A program made the position numbers and the translations under genes. Below, piece by piece: positions 15,813 through 24,802 of a stretch of 64,000 nucleotides of DNA; the stretch's first letter is position 1, and each line of letters opens with the position of its first letter. The DNA comes from Roseiarcus sp963770035. GTDB lineage: Bacteria > Pseudomonadota > Alphaproteobacteria > Rhizobiales > Beijerinckiaceae. A model generated the notes under the pieces. The model was not told where the DNA came from, did not search any database, and saw only the letters and a list, made by a program, of their open reading frames with translations. Location of the stretch: contig CAVYON010000038.1 of the NCBI GenBank assembly GCA_963770035.1, positions 254,917-318,916 on the forward strand, written 5' to 3'.

Positions 15813-16769
15813 ATGACGGCAAATCAGGGTTTCGTGAAGCCGACGCGCAGGCCCGGCGAACTCGGCGTGCATTCGCTCGACCATTTCCATTTCGTCGTCC
15901 CGGATCTGGCCGCGGCCAAGACCTTTTACGACGAATTCGGGCTCGAGGTCGGCGAACGCGGCTCCGCCGTCACGCTCGGAACGAAGGGCGGTCCGCACGT
16001 CTGGGGCACGATCGGCGAGGGACCGCGCAAGAAGCACCAGTACGTCTCGTTCGGCGTTTTCGAGGACGATCTCGACCGCTTCGCCGAGCGCTTCCAGAAC
16101 TCTCGGGGTCAAGCGGGTCGATCCGCCACAGGGCGTCGAACTTCGAACGGGATCTGGATCCACGACCATGACGGCAACCTCGTGGAGATCGCCGTCGCGC
16201 CGAAGACCTCGCCCAATGAGAAGAGCGCGTTCGTCCAGCCGTCTGCGCCGCCGCTCCATCGCGGCGCGCCGAACCGCAGCGCCGTCGAGCGCACCCATCC
16301 GCGCCGGCTCGCGCATATGCTGATGTTCACCACGGACGTGATCAAGGCCATCGACTTCTATTCCAAGGTGCTTGGACTTCGGCTTTCCGACCATTCCGGC
16401 GAAGGCATCGCGTTCATGCACGGCATCCACGGCAGCGACCACCACATGATCGCGCTCGGCAAGTCGAGCGGGCCGGGCATGCACCACCTGAGCTGGGACG
16501 TCGGCAGCGTCGATGAGATCGGCCTCGGCGCCATGCATATGCTCGGCAAGGGCTACGACAAGGGCTGGGGCCTCGGGCGCCATGTGCTCGGTTCCAATTT
16601 CTTCCACTATGTCCGTGATCCCTGGGGCTCGTACTGCGAATATTCCGCCGACATCGACTATGTTCCGGTCGACGCCGACTGGCCGGCGGCGGATCATCCG
16701 CCCGAGGACTCCTTCTACGTCTGGGGCCCCAACCCGCCAGCCGACTTCGTCCTCAATCACGAAGCCTGA
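15813..16769 (+). CDS. two-domain VOC family protein, extradiol dioxygenase-like
   Basis: This 318-residue protein has two vicinal-oxygen-chelate repeats, starting near residues 16 and 165, as in type I extradiol ring-cleavage dioxygenases. In the second repeat the likely iron ligands are the His near HPRRLAHML, His in GPGMHHLSWD and Glu in GSYCEYSAD. In the first repeat NLVEIAVAP ends the domain. Residues about 96-110 look out of register: read in the next frame, 16101-16140 gives LGVKRVDPPQGVE, which fits the family better, so two compensating small indels are likely. It is expected to open a catechol-type ring made by the monooxygenase at 17786. Confidence 0.83.
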   Translation: MTANQGFVKPTRRPGELGVHSLDHFHFVVPDLAAAKTFYDEFGLEVGERGSAVTLGTKGGPHVWGTIGEGPRKKHQYVSFGVFEDDLDRFAERFQNSRGQAGRSATGRRTSNGIWIHDHDGNLVEIAVAPKTSPNEKSAFVQPSAPPLHRGAPNRSAVERTHPRRLAHMLMFTTDVIKAIDFYSKVLGLRLSDHSGEGIAFMHGIHGSDHHMIALGKSSGPGMHHLSWDVGSVDEIGLGAMHMLGKGYDKGWGLGRHVLGSNFFHYVRDPWGSYCEYSADIDYVPVDADWPAADHPPEDSFYVWGPNPPADFVLNHEA

Positions 16770-16783
16770 CAGGGACCGACGCT

Positions 16784-17713
16784 ATGAGCAGCCGCAAAGT
16801 CATCATCACCTGCGCCATTACCGGCTCGATCCACACGCCGTCGATGTCGCCCCATCTGCCGGTCACCGCCGAAGAGATCGCGGAAGCCGCGATCGGCGCG
16901 GCGGAAGCGGGCGCAGCCGTCGTCCATCTCCACGCGCGCGATCCGAAAGACGGGCGGCCGGACCAGTCTCCCGGCCGTTTCAAGCCGTTTCTCGAGGTCA
17001 TCAAGCAGCGCTCGAACTGCGTGGTGAACATCACCACGGGCGGCGCTCCGACCATGACGATCGAGGAGCGACTGAGGCCCGTCGCCCTGTTCAAGCCCGA
17101 AGTCGCCTCGCTCAACATGGGATCGATGAACTTCGGCCTCTTTCCGATGCTCGGTCGCTTCAAGCAATTCCAGCACGACTGGGAGCAGCCTTATCTCGAA
17201 GGCTCGCGCGAGCGCATCTTCAAGAACACTTTTGCCGACATCGAAACGATTCTCACGACCTGCGCCGACAACGGCACCCGATTCGAGATCGAGTGCTACG
17301 ATATCGGTCACCTCTACACGCTTGCCCACTTCGTCGACCGCGGCCTCGTGAAGCCGCCGTTCTTCGTGCAGAGCGTGTTCGGCATCCTTGGCGGGATCGG
17401 CGGCCATCCCGAGGACGTGATGCACATGCGACGGACTGCGGACCGGCTGTTCGGCAAGGACTACCGTTGGTCGGTGCTCGGGGCGGGACGCAACCAGATG
17501 ACAATCGCCGCGCAGGCGCTGGCGCTCGGCGGCAACATCCGCGTCGGCCTCGAGGATTCGCTCTGGCTCGGCCCCGGCCAGCTCGCCAAGTCGAACGCCG
17601 AGCAGGTCGCCAAAGCGCGGCGCATCATTGAAGAGATCGGACTTGAGATCGCGAGCCCCGAGGAGGCGCGCGCAATCCTGGGGCTCAAGGGCGGCGACAA
17701 GGTCGATTTCTAG
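16784..17713 (+). CDS. 3-keto-5-aminohexanoate cleavage enzyme family protein (BKACE)
   Basis: This 309-residue TIM-barrel enzyme is of the beta-keto acid cleavage family (DUF849), which condenses a beta-keto acid with acetyl-CoA and splits it to acetoacetate and a CoA ester. Hallmarks are VIITCAITGSIHTPSMSPHLPVT, the zinc histidines in VVHLHARDP, NITTGGAP, SLNMGSMNFG, and RVGLEDSLWLGPGQLAKSNAEQV at the C-terminus. It follows the VOC gene by 14 nt. In this cluster it could process a keto acid released by ring cleavage and hydrolysis; the exact substrate is not deducible. Confidence 0.92.
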   Translation: MSSRKVIITCAITGSIHTPSMSPHLPVTAEEIAEAAIGAAEAGAAVVHLHARDPKDGRPDQSPGRFKPFLEVIKQRSNCVVNITTGGAPTMTIEERLRPVALFKPEVASLNMGSMNFGLFPMLGRFKQFQHDWEQPYLEGSRERIFKNTFADIETILTTCADNGTRFEIECYDIGHLYTLAHFVDRGLVKPPFFVQSVFGILGGIGGHPEDVMHMRRTADRLFGKDYRWSVLGAGRNQMTIAAQALALGGNIRVGLEDSLWLGPGQLAKSNAEQVAKARRIIEEIGLEIASPEEARAILGLKGGDKVDF

Positions 17714-17785
17714 GAACGCGGAGCGGCGCGCCCATCAATCGTTTCGCAGGGTCCGCGATACAGGGCCGGAAGACGGGAGGTCAAA

Positions 17786-18979
17786 ATGAACATTCATGCC
17801 CGAGACGAACGCGTCCACGGCATCAAGGAAATCGCCGAAGGCGTGCTTGAGGATCTCCGCCGCAATGCGGCCAAGGCCGAAGAGCTGCGGCGCGTGCCGG
17901 ACGAGTCGATCGCGATTCTCAAGTCGAGCGAACTCCTTCGCGTCCTTCAGCCGGCCTCCTGTGGAGGTCAGCAATTGACGATCCGCGCGCATGTCGACGC
18001 GGTCTCCACGATCGCCCGAGGCTGCAACGCGACGGCCTGGGTTCTCGGGGTCTATCATGCCCATAGCTGGCTGATGGGCCACATGGACGGCAAGGCGCAG
18101 GAAGACGTCTACGGCAAGGAGCCCGACACCATGGTCGCGGCGGTGATTGGCCCGCGCGGCAACGCTGTCCGCAGGTCCGACGGCTCCTTCACGCTCAGCG
18201 GATTCTGGCCCTTCGGCTCCGGCAACGCCTCGGCGGACTGGCTGCTGCTCGGGGCCGAACTGTTCAACGAGGCTGGCGAGAAACTGGACGAGGGCGACCT
18301 GCTCGTGCCGGTCGGTGACGTCGAAGTGCTTGACGACTGGCACGTCGCTGGCCTCCAGGGCACGGGCTCGAGCTCGATCCGGTGCAAGGACGTCTCGGTC
18401 CCCTCCCATCGCTATCTCTCGCTGGCGGCGCTGCTCGATTGCGATACGGCGGCTTACAACGACCCGAAGGCGCCGGCCCTCTACAAGTCGATGGCGGGGC
18501 CGGTGCTGGGACTCTGTATCGCGAGCTCCGCCCCCGGCGTCGCCCGCGGCGCGCTCGACGAATTCGTCAAAGTCGTACCCGGGAAAAAGGTGATGTACAC
18601 GGCGCACGTCTCGCACGAATGGATACCGCTCCAGACGGCGCTCGGCGAGGCCGCGACGATGATCAACGCCGCCGAACTCATTGTCTACAAGGTCGCAGAC
18701 GACATCGACGCCTATGCGGCTCGCGGCGAGCGCATGCCGGTGGAGATGCGCGGCCGCATTCGGATGGACATCGCCTACCTCGTCCGCCTTTGCCGCGACG
18801 CGGTGGAGAAGCTCTATACGGTCGGCGGCGCCGCGGGGCTTTCGCTCAAGAGTCCGATCCAACGGGCCGCGCGCAACCTGCAGGCGACGAACATGCACGG
18901 TCTCCTGCTGCTCGACCCGGCCGCCGAGCTCTATGGCCGCATTCTGCTTGGCATGGATCCTGGGACCCCGATCCTTTGA
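17786..18979 (+). CDS. flavin-dependent monooxygenase, acyl-CoA dehydrogenase-like (HsaA/HpaB-C2 type)
   Basis: This 397-residue protein has the acyl-CoA dehydrogenase fold used by two-component aromatic hydroxylases. The middle domain shows FTLSGFWPFGSGNASADWLLLGA and WHVAGLQGTGSSSI, which bind reduced flavin. The C-terminal helical domain has YTVGGAAGLSLKSPIQRAARNLQATNMHGLLL. It lacks the catalytic carboxylate context of true dehydrogenases, and a flavin reductase follows directly, so hydroxylation of a phenolic substrate is the likely reaction. The ribosome site gacgggaggtcaaa precedes ATG 17786. The stop overlaps a TTG start of the reductase. Confidence 0.87.
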   Translation: MNIHARDERVHGIKEIAEGVLEDLRRNAAKAEELRRVPDESIAILKSSELLRVLQPASCGGQQLTIRAHVDAVSTIARGCNATAWVLGVYHAHSWLMGHMDGKAQEDVYGKEPDTMVAAVIGPRGNAVRRSDGSFTLSGFWPFGSGNASADWLLLGAELFNEAGEKLDEGDLLVPVGDVEVLDDWHVAGLQGTGSSSIRCKDVSVPSHRYLSLAALLDCDTAAYNDPKAPALYKSMAGPVLGLCIASSAPGVARGALDEFVKVVPGKKVMYTAHVSHEWIPLQTALGEAATMINAAELIVYKVADDIDAYAARGERMPVEMRGRIRMDIAYLVRLCRDAVEKLYTVGGAAGLSLKSPIQRAARNLQATNMHGLLLLDPAAELYGRILLGMDPGTPIL

Positions 18980-19563
18980 CCGAAATCGCAGGCGACAAGG
19001 CGACTGCGCAAACCGAGGCGGGAGCGACCTGGGAGCCGGTCCCGTCAAGCGACTACACCCAGGCGATGGGGCAGCACGTCGCGTCCGTCTGCGTCATCAC
19101 GACGGCGCTTGGCGCGCAGCGTCACGGGCTCACCGCGACCGCGGTTTCGTCGGTCTCGGCGCAGCCCCCCCGTCTGCTCGTTTGCGTCAACCGGTCGAGC
19201 TTCACCCACGCCAAGATTGGCGAAGCCGGCGTCTTCTGCGTCAACGTGCTTTCGGAGTCGCAAGACATCGTCGCCAAGGCCTTCGCCGGCATGCTCGGTC
19301 CGAGCGTCGATCGCTTTGGGGTCGCAGAGTGGACGACGCTTCGCACGGGGGCGCCCGCGCTCGTCGGCGCCGCGGCCGTCTTCGATTGCGCAATTGGCGA
19401 TCGTCTCGAGCAGTCCACCCACACCGTCTTCTTCGGCGACGTCGTCGGCGTGTCTTCGCGCCTCGGGCAGGACACGCTGCTCTACGGCTCGCGCAAGTTC
19501 CGCCAGTTGCGCAAACTCCTCCTCTCGCTCGAATCGGCGCCAGGCGAAACGCTGCATTACTAG
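18976..19563 (+). CDS. flavin reductase family protein (TTG start)
   Basis: This 195-residue FMN/FAD reductase domain protein supplies reduced flavin to the monooxygenase upstream. Motifs are MGQHVASVCVITT, HGLTATAVSSVSAQPPRLLVCVN, FCVNVLSESQ and a C-terminal YGSRKFRQL. No ATG or GTG fits. TTG at 18976 overlaps the monooxygenase TGA (TTGA) and gives a full-length product with an N-terminal extension of about 28 residues. It ends the catabolic cluster; its last 4 nt overlap a convergent gene. Confidence 0.87.
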   Translation: MTEIAGDKATAQTEAGATWEPVPSSDYTQAMGQHVASVCVITTALGAQRHGLTATAVSSVSAQPPRLLVCVNRSSFTHAKIGEAGVFCVNVLSESQDIVAKAFAGMLGPSVDRFGVAEWTTLRTGAPALVGAAAVFDCAIGDRLEQSTHTVFFGDVVGVSSRLGQDTLLYGSRKFRQLRKLLLSLESAPGETLHY

Positions 19564-20216
19564 TCTCGCTGAGTAGGTGGGAAAAGCAAATTGGTGCGAA
19601 AATCAGTATCATATGGCGCCAAGGCGGGCAATCCAGTTTTACTGGAGAACATTCGATATCTTGTGTCAACTATCGTCGCTTTAGATCCCCCGACGTTTAC
19701 GACAACGAGGCCGCCTGTAATTTCTGCTCCGTGATTGAAAAACAAGGTCATATTTCCAATATGCAAAGGGGCGACGATATTGACATGCCTGATCTTCAAT
19801 CTTGGTCGATGGGTAGCCAAGAATTGCAAGCGCCCGACTTCGTGCTGCTTTTCTTGAATGTCGGTTTGACGGGCGATGATCGCATTTTGCGTTTCCGCGG
19901 AGTCGGACGCTTGTTTCAATTGAGTTGCCTGAAATCTAGCTGTTCTGTCGGCCAATATCAGCAGCCGTACTTGGAAACCAGCTACAACAACCAGCAATCC
20001 GTTGAATATGGCGAGCCAGAGCGTGTAAGTCGCAATTCGATCATTAGGATCTTCGGAGGCAGGAATGTCCTTGGCTTCTTTGTTGGTATGTGTATAGCGA
20101 CTGTAGTCTGTTGGCGTATGGGTGCGTTCCGATGAAAGCCAAATCTGGTTCGCATAAAATGACGTAAGTGCCGCCAAGAGCACTGCGCAAACCATCCCGA
20201 TTAGACGATCTCGCAT
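19560..20216 (-). CDS. membrane-anchored hypothetical protein
   Basis: This 218-residue protein is not recognised. It has two hydrophobic segments (about 5-25 and 62-85), then a helical, Gln/Ala-rich stretch (about 88-128) that may be coiled coil. A soluble beta-rich C-terminal part contains RLKIRHVNIVAPLHIGN and ITGGLVVVNVGGSKATIVDTRY. Base composition is clearly more AT-rich than both neighbours, a sign of separate acquisition. gaagggg precedes the ATG at 20216. The stop overlaps the convergent flavin reductase gene by 4 nt. Confidence 0.7.
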   Translation of the reverse strand: MRDRLIGMVCAVLLAALTSFYANQIWLSSERTHTPTDYSRYTHTNKEAKDIPASEDPNDRIATYTLWLAIFNGLLVVVAGFQVRLLILADRTARFQATQLKQASDSAETQNAIIARQTDIQEKQHEVGRLQFLATHRPRLKIRHVNIVAPLHIGNMTLFFNHGAEITGGLVVVNVGGSKATIVDTRYRMFSSKTGLPALAPYDTDFRTNLLFPPTQRD

Positions 20217-20415
20217 TTCGCCCCTTCAGATTTCCTCCAACCTTATCCCGTCCCGTTCCAAAACTGCTAGACAGGCGAGGAAAAAAGACGCGGCGAACGT
20301 TCCACGCGCCAACTTGCCGGTGATCGAGGTTTCCGTCTCTTCGAGGCCATGCTTGTTCAAACACTCGGCTAGCTCCTTGCCATTGGTCTTTCGGCGCGAC
20401 GGGCCCCGGGCGGAG

Positions 20416-21231
20416 CTACCCCGCCATCTCCTCCGCTCGCGCGCGTGCGGCGGCGGCGGCGCGCGCCATCAGAGAATCAAGGCCATCCTTCCCCTGCAAT
20501 ACGGCAAGGGCCGCGGCGGTGGTGCCGGCCGGGGAGGTGACGTTGCGGCGCAAGACCGAGGGCGGCGTGTCGGGCTCGCGCCGCATCAGTTCGCCGGCGC
20601 CTTCCACTGTGCCGCGCGCGAGGCTCATCGCGAGTTCCGCCGGCAATCCAAGCGCCTCCCCCGCCGCCGCGAGCGCCTCGGTGAGTGCGAACACATAAGC
20701 GGGACCGCCGCCCGAGATCGCCGTCACCGCGTCGATCGCGGCTTCGTCGTCGACCCAGTGAAAGGCGCCGACGGCGAGCAAAAGCCGCTCGGTCCAGCGG
20801 CGTTGCTCCGGCGCGACTTCGGCGCTCGCGAAAGCGGCCGTGACGCCTCGCCCGATCGCCGCCGGGGTGTTTGGCATGGCGCGGACCACCGCCCGCGCCC
20901 GGGGCAGGCGCGCCTTGAGATTGGCGATGGTCTTGCCCGCGAGAATCGACACGACGAGCGTCTGTTCGCGGACGAGCGCGGCGATCCGGGGCGCCGCGTC
21001 GTCGAGCGACTGAGGCTTGATCGCCAGCGCCAGCAGGTCGGGCGGCGGCGTCTGGCTCGGGTTGACCACGACGCCCCGCGCCGCGAGCCCGGCGATGGCG
21101 TCCGACGGGTTGGGTTCGATGATCGTCAGCGAGGAGGGCTGAAGGCCGCCGCCGAGCCAGCCCGCCGCCATCGCGCCGCCCATTTTGCCCGCCCCGATCA
21201 GGACGAGGCGCTCCGGCCAGTCTTGCGTCAT
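20416..21231 (-). CDS. proC: pyrroline-5-carboxylate reductase
   Basis: This 271-residue enzyme catalyses the last step of proline synthesis with NAD(P)H. The N-terminal Rossmann motif is LIGAGKMGGAMAAGWL, followed by AIKPQSLDD, RAMPNTPAAIGRG and the C-terminal dimer/substrate region TAISGGGPAYVFALTEAL and NVTSPAGTTAAAL. The ATG at 21231 (MTQDWPERLVLIGAG) is preferred because an aaagg site lies just upstream; the frame continues to 21375 without similarity. It stands alone, divergent from the transpeptidase gene. Confidence 0.95.
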   Translation of the reverse strand: MTQDWPERLVLIGAGKMGGAMAAGWLGGGLQPSSLTIIEPNPSDAIAGLAARGVVVNPSQTPPPDLLALAIKPQSLDDAAPRIAALVREQTLVVSILAGKTIANLKARLPRARAVVRAMPNTPAAIGRGVTAAFASAEVAPEQRRWTERLLLAVGAFHWVDDEAAIDAVTAISGGGPAYVFALTEALAAAGEALGLPAELAMSLARGTVEGAGELMRREPDTPPSVLRRNVTSPAGTTAAALAVLQGKDGLDSLMARAAAAARARAEEMAG

Positions 21232-21497
21232 CGCCGAACCTTTCCGATCGCGCAGAGCGGAACTCGTTGGCTCTTCGCGCGTTGCCGCCTCACTAAGGTC
21301 GCGCGCGGCGCCGGACAAGGGGCCTGCTATGGCCTTGAAGTGGCGAGAATGCGCGAAAATGTGATAATCTGACACTAGCCAAGCTGCACGCTTTTGGTTA
21401 AGGGCCGTTCAGGCGGTGACGCGCGGTAACCTTCGTTAAACCGTTGAGACGTATGGTAAGCGAAGCGTTAAGCGTTCGAGGCGAGCGGGGGTCTGGA

Positions 21498-22121
21498 ATG
21501 AAGGCGAACGGGGTCTTTCTGGGGGTGGCCTTGGCGGCGGCGGTCTTGACGAGCGGCTGTCAGCCGATCATTCAATCCGGCCTGCCCGATCCAACGTTGA
21601 CGGCGCGCGACAAGCAGATGATGGCGCTGGCTGAGCCGGACGAGTACAGTATTCCAACCCGGCGCAGCAAGATCACATATCAGACGAACGAGCAGCCGGG
21701 GACGATTGTCGTCAATACAAGTTCAAATTATCTCTATTTTGTCCTGCCCCATGGCGAAGCCATTCAATACCGAATCGCGAGCGGCGCCGAGTATATGGGG
21801 TGGACCGGCCGCGCTACCGTGGGCGCGATGAAGGAGTGGCCGACCTGGATGCCGACCGCCTCGATCATGGAGCGCTGGCCGCAGTTCCAGGTCTATAAGC
21901 AGCATGGTCCCCTCGAGGGTCGATGGGACAATCCGCTCGGCGCCCGCGCCCTCTATCTCTTTCAGGGCAATCACGACACGCTCATCCGAATTCATGGGAC
22001 CAACGAGCCCTCGGAGATCGGCGGCCACGTGTCCTCCGGCTGCATCCGCATGCGCGATATCGATGTGATCGACCTCTATAGCCGCGTCCACGTCGGCACG
22101 CCTGTGATGGTGATCAGTTAG
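21498..22121 (+). CDS. L,D-transpeptidase (YkuD domain), lipoprotein-like N-terminus
   Basis: This 207-residue periplasmic enzyme forms 3-3 cross-links or attaches proteins to peptidoglycan. The YkuD catalytic motif is HVSSGCIRM with Cys182, and H166 is in IRIHGTNEP. The N-terminus is a hydrophobic signal ending TSGC (Cys21), which resembles a lipobox but has Thr at the -3 position, so lipidation is uncertain. ATG 21498 is used in place of the upstream 21444 because it starts the signal sequence. The 266 nt between this gene and proC hold the divergent promoters. Confidence 0.9.
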   Translation: MKANGVFLGVALAAAVLTSGCQPIIQSGLPDPTLTARDKQMMALAEPDEYSIPTRRSKITYQTNEQPGTIVVNTSSNYLYFVLPHGEAIQYRIASGAEYMGWTGRATVGAMKEWPTWMPTASIMERWPQFQVYKQHGPLEGRWDNPLGARALYLFQGNHDTLIRIHGTNEPSEIGGHVSSGCIRMRDIDVIDLYSRVHVGTPVMVIS

Positions 22122-22267
22122 TCGAAGAAGTCCGCTATTTCACGGTCAGATCGAGGGTCGACTGGATCTCCTGCCCGACCGGATCGATGACGTCCAAGCC
22201 GAAGGAGGTCAGGACCGGTGTAACCTGAGTTGGCGCCGGCGGGCGCTCGGCTTGTCCGACCGGCGCG

Positions 22268-23755
22268 TCACCGGAACGGCGGCTCGTCGAAGCTGCGCAA
22301 CTTCCGCGAATGCAGCGTCTCGTCGATGCTCTGCAACAGGCCGAGCGCCGCGATGCCGATCTGCAGGTGCTCGCCGATCGCCCGTTCGTAAAAGGCGTTG
22401 GCCGCGCCAGGCAGCTTGATCTCGCCGTGTAGCGGCTTGTCCGACACGCACAGCAGCGTGCCGTAGGGCACACGCATGCGGAAGCCCTGTGTCGCGATCG
22501 TCGCCGATTCCATGTCGACCGCGATCGCTCGCGAAATGTTGATGAGCCGCCGCTCCTTGGACCAGCGCAGCTCCCAGTTGCGGTCGTCATTGGTGACGAC
22601 GGTGCCGGTGCGCAGCCGCCGTTTCAGCGCGTCGCCCTTCTCGCCCGTCACCCTGGCCACCGCCTGCTGCAAGGCGACCTGCACCTCGGCGATCGCCGGG
22701 ATCGGCATCATCAGCGGCACCGCGTCGTCGAGAATGTTGTCGCGGCGCAGATAGGCGTGCGCCAGCACGTAATCGCCGATGAGCTGCGACTGCCGCAAAC
22801 CCGCGCAATGGCCGACCATCAGCCAGCAATGGGGCCTCAGCACCGCGATATGATCGGTGATGTTCTTGGCGTTGGCCGGCCCGACCCCGATGTTGACGAG
22901 GCTCACGCCGCGCCCGTCGCTGCGCACCAGATGGTAGCCCGGCATCTGGAAGCGGTGCCAGGCGACGCCCATGGCCTTCAGCTCCGCCTCCTCGGGCGTG
23001 AGCGACCGGTCGATCGCTACGTTGCCGGGGAGGACCACCTTTTCGACCGCCGGGTCCGAGTGGAGTTGCTTCAGTCCCCACTGGACGAACTGGTCGACGT
23101 AGCGGTGATAGTTGGTCAGCAGCACCCAGGGCTGCATCGCCCGCCAGTCCGACCCGGTGTAATGGACGAGCCGCCGGAGCGAGTAATCGACCCGCGGCGC
23201 GTCGAAGAGGGCGAGCGGCCGCTCGTGGTCGTGCACGAATTCGCCGTCCGCCGTCTCGTCGCCGATAGTGGCGAGCGACGGACTGGGAAAGTAGCGGGCA
23301 AGCTCCGCCGCGTCGGAGGCGCCGCGGGTCAGCTCATCGCCGCTTTCGATCACGTAAGGGTAGGGGATCTCCTGATCGCCCACCCCGACCTCGATAACCG
23401 CTCCGTATTCCGAGACGAGCGGCTGAAGCTGCTCGAGCAGGTAGGCGCGGAAATCCGCAGGCTGCGTCACCGTGATGGCATAGACGCCGGGCTCGCTGAA
23501 TTTCGCATAGGCGCGCGGGCTGGTGGGGGCCGGCCCGCCGGCCGGCTGGTAGGTCAGCCGCAGTTCGGGGTAGCGGAACAGCGCCCGAGTGGCCGCGGAC
23601 GGCGGCTCGCCGGCTTTGAGGAAGCGCTCGACCGCATCGCGCAGCGCCTGCGCCGCCTCGTCGTAGAGGCGCGCCAGCCGGTCGACCGCCTCCTCGGGCG
23701 TCGCCACCCGCACGAACGGGCCCTTCATGGTCTCATTCGACGGGATCATGGTCAC
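22268..23755 (-). CDS. amn: AMP nucleosidase
   Basis: This 495-residue enzyme splits AMP to adenine and ribose-5-phosphate. The N-terminal AMP-nucleosidase domain (about 15-180: PYPYVIESGDELTRG) is joined to a nucleoside-phosphorylase fold (about 270-480) with VSLVNIGVGPANAKNITDHIAVLRPHCWLMVGHCAGLRQSQ, VAVDMESATIATQGFRMRVPYGTLLCVSDKPLHGEIKLPG and a C-terminal HLQIGIAALGLL. Length and order match the E. coli-type enzyme. It is probably transcribed alone; the 30 nt before the RidA-type gene leave room for little else. Confidence 0.95.
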   Translation of the reverse strand: MTMIPSNETMKGPFVRVATPEEAVDRLARLYDEAAQALRDAVERFLKAGEPPSAATRALFRYPELRLTYQPAGGPAPTSPRAYAKFSEPGVYAITVTQPADFRAYLLEQLQPLVSEYGAVIEVGVGDQEIPYPYVIESGDELTRGASDAAELARYFPSPSLATIGDETADGEFVHDHERPLALFDAPRVDYSLRRLVHYTGSDWRAMQPWVLLTNYHRYVDQFVQWGLKQLHSDPAVEKVVLPGNVAIDRSLTPEEAELKAMGVAWHRFQMPGYHLVRSDGRGVSLVNIGVGPANAKNITDHIAVLRPHCWLMVGHCAGLRQSQLIGDYVLAHAYLRRDNILDDAVPLMMPIPAIAEVQVALQQAVARVTGEKGDALKRRLRTGTVVTNDDRNWELRWSKERRLINISRAIAVDMESATIATQGFRMRVPYGTLLCVSDKPLHGEIKLPGAANAFYERAIGEHLQIGIAALGLLQSIDETLHSRKLRSFDEPPFR

Positions 23756-23785
23756 GGGCGGGCCTCCTTCGCTTCGCCGGCGTGT

Positions 23786-24139
23786 CTAGCCGCGGCCGGC
23801 GATGCAGGCGATTTCGACCGTATAGGCCGGTGCGGCGAGCTTGGCTTCCACCGTCGCGCGAGCGGGCGCGTGGCCCGCCGGGACCCACGCCTCCCAGACC
23901 GCGTTCATCTCGGCGAAGGTCGCGATATCGGCCAGGTAGATGGTCGTCGACAGGAGCTTGGTCTTGTCCGAGCCCGCCTCCTGAAGCAGGCGGTCGACGG
24001 AAGCGAGAATCTCTTTCGTCTGCTCCGCGACGGTGCCGCCCTTGGCCGCGTCGGCGACCTGGCCGGCGAGGTAGACGGTGTCGCCGTGGATGACCGCCTG
24101 CGACATGCGCGGGCCGGCGTGCAATCGGGTGATGGCCAT
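23786..24139 (-). CDS. RidA/YjgF family protein
   Basis: This 117-residue protein is of the Rid family, trimeric enamine/imine deaminases. Motifs are GDTVYLAGQVA, EQTKEILASVDRLLQEAGSDKTKLLSTTIYLADI and ARATVEAKLAAPAYTVEIACIA with the conserved Arg-Ala-Thr-Val-Glu. The ATG at 24139 begins MAITRLHAG; the frame extends 10 codons further without similarity. The archetypal RidA arginine is present in ARATVEA. It may form a small unit with amn downstream. Confidence 0.92.
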   Translation of the reverse strand: MAITRLHAGPRMSQAVIHGDTVYLAGQVADAAKGGTVAEQTKEILASVDRLLQEAGSDKTKLLSTTIYLADIATFAEMNAVWEAWVPAGHAPARATVEAKLAAPAYTVEIACIAGRG

Positions 24140-24165
24140 GGACTTCGTTCCTTCACGCGGGCCGA

Positions 24166-24693
24166 TCACGCGGGCTCGACGCCCGGAACAGCGCCGAGGA
24201 AATCGCGCTTGCCGATTTCGACCCCCGCGCCGCGCAGGATGTCGTAGGCGGTGGTCAGGTGAAAATAGAAGTTCGGCAGAACGTAGTGCGCAAGGTAGTT
24301 CGCGCCCTGCATCTTCAGCTTGAGGTTGGGGCCGGCCGGAAACACGATGGCTCGGTCGAGCGCGCCATCGATTGCCTTCGCGTCGAGGGTTTTCAGATAG
24401 TCGAGCGTCCGCACGATGCGCTCGCGCAACTCGGCGAAAGTCGCCTCCTTGTCCTCGAACGCCGGCGCCGCGACGCCCGCCAGTCGCGACGGCGCGTTCT
24501 TGGCGTTGTCACAAAAGGTCTGGACCTGGCGGACCAGCGGAAACATGTCCGGCGCGAGTTTGAGGCCGAGATAGTTGGTCGGGTCGAACTTCAGCGACTT
24601 GGCGTGCGCCTCCGCCTTGTCCAGGATGGCGAGGAACGCGGTCAGACAGCGTTCGAACACCGGCACGCTCGATTGATAGAGAGACAGGGACAT
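24166..24693 (-). CDS. DUF1993 family protein
   Basis: This 175-residue protein of a widespread family has no assigned reaction (DinB-like four-helix fold by family knowledge). The hallmark start is MSLSLYQSSVPVFERCLTAFLAILDKAEAHA, then LKLAPDMFPLVRQVQTFCDNAKN, and the C-terminal ANYLAHYVLPNFYFHLTTAYDILRGAGVEIGKRDFLG. ATG 24693 is used because family members start MSLS-Y. It lies 26 nt upstream of the RidA-type gene on the same strand, so they may be co-transcribed. Confidence 0.87.
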   Translation of the reverse strand: MSLSLYQSSVPVFERCLTAFLAILDKAEAHAKSLKFDPTNYLGLKLAPDMFPLVRQVQTFCDNAKNAPSRLAGVAAPAFEDKEATFAELRERIVRTLDYLKTLDAKAIDGALDRAIVFPAGPNLKLKMQGANYLAHYVLPNFYFHLTTAYDILRGAGVEIGKRDFLGAVPGVEPA

Positions 24694-24802
24694 GGGACGT
24701 GATTTCCTTGAATGAGCGTCGCGCCTTGGCGCGGGGAGCCGTGCATGCACGACATTTGTGACGATATCAACTTGAGGCCGCCCGGCCGCCCCTGAAAGGC
24801 GA

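Noticed and set aside
22135..22267. Open minus-strand frame ending ..VLTSFGLDVIDPVGQEIQSTLDLTVK downstream of amn.
   Set aside because: No start of its own outside amn and no recognisable family; treated as chance frame, though the tail looks protein-like.
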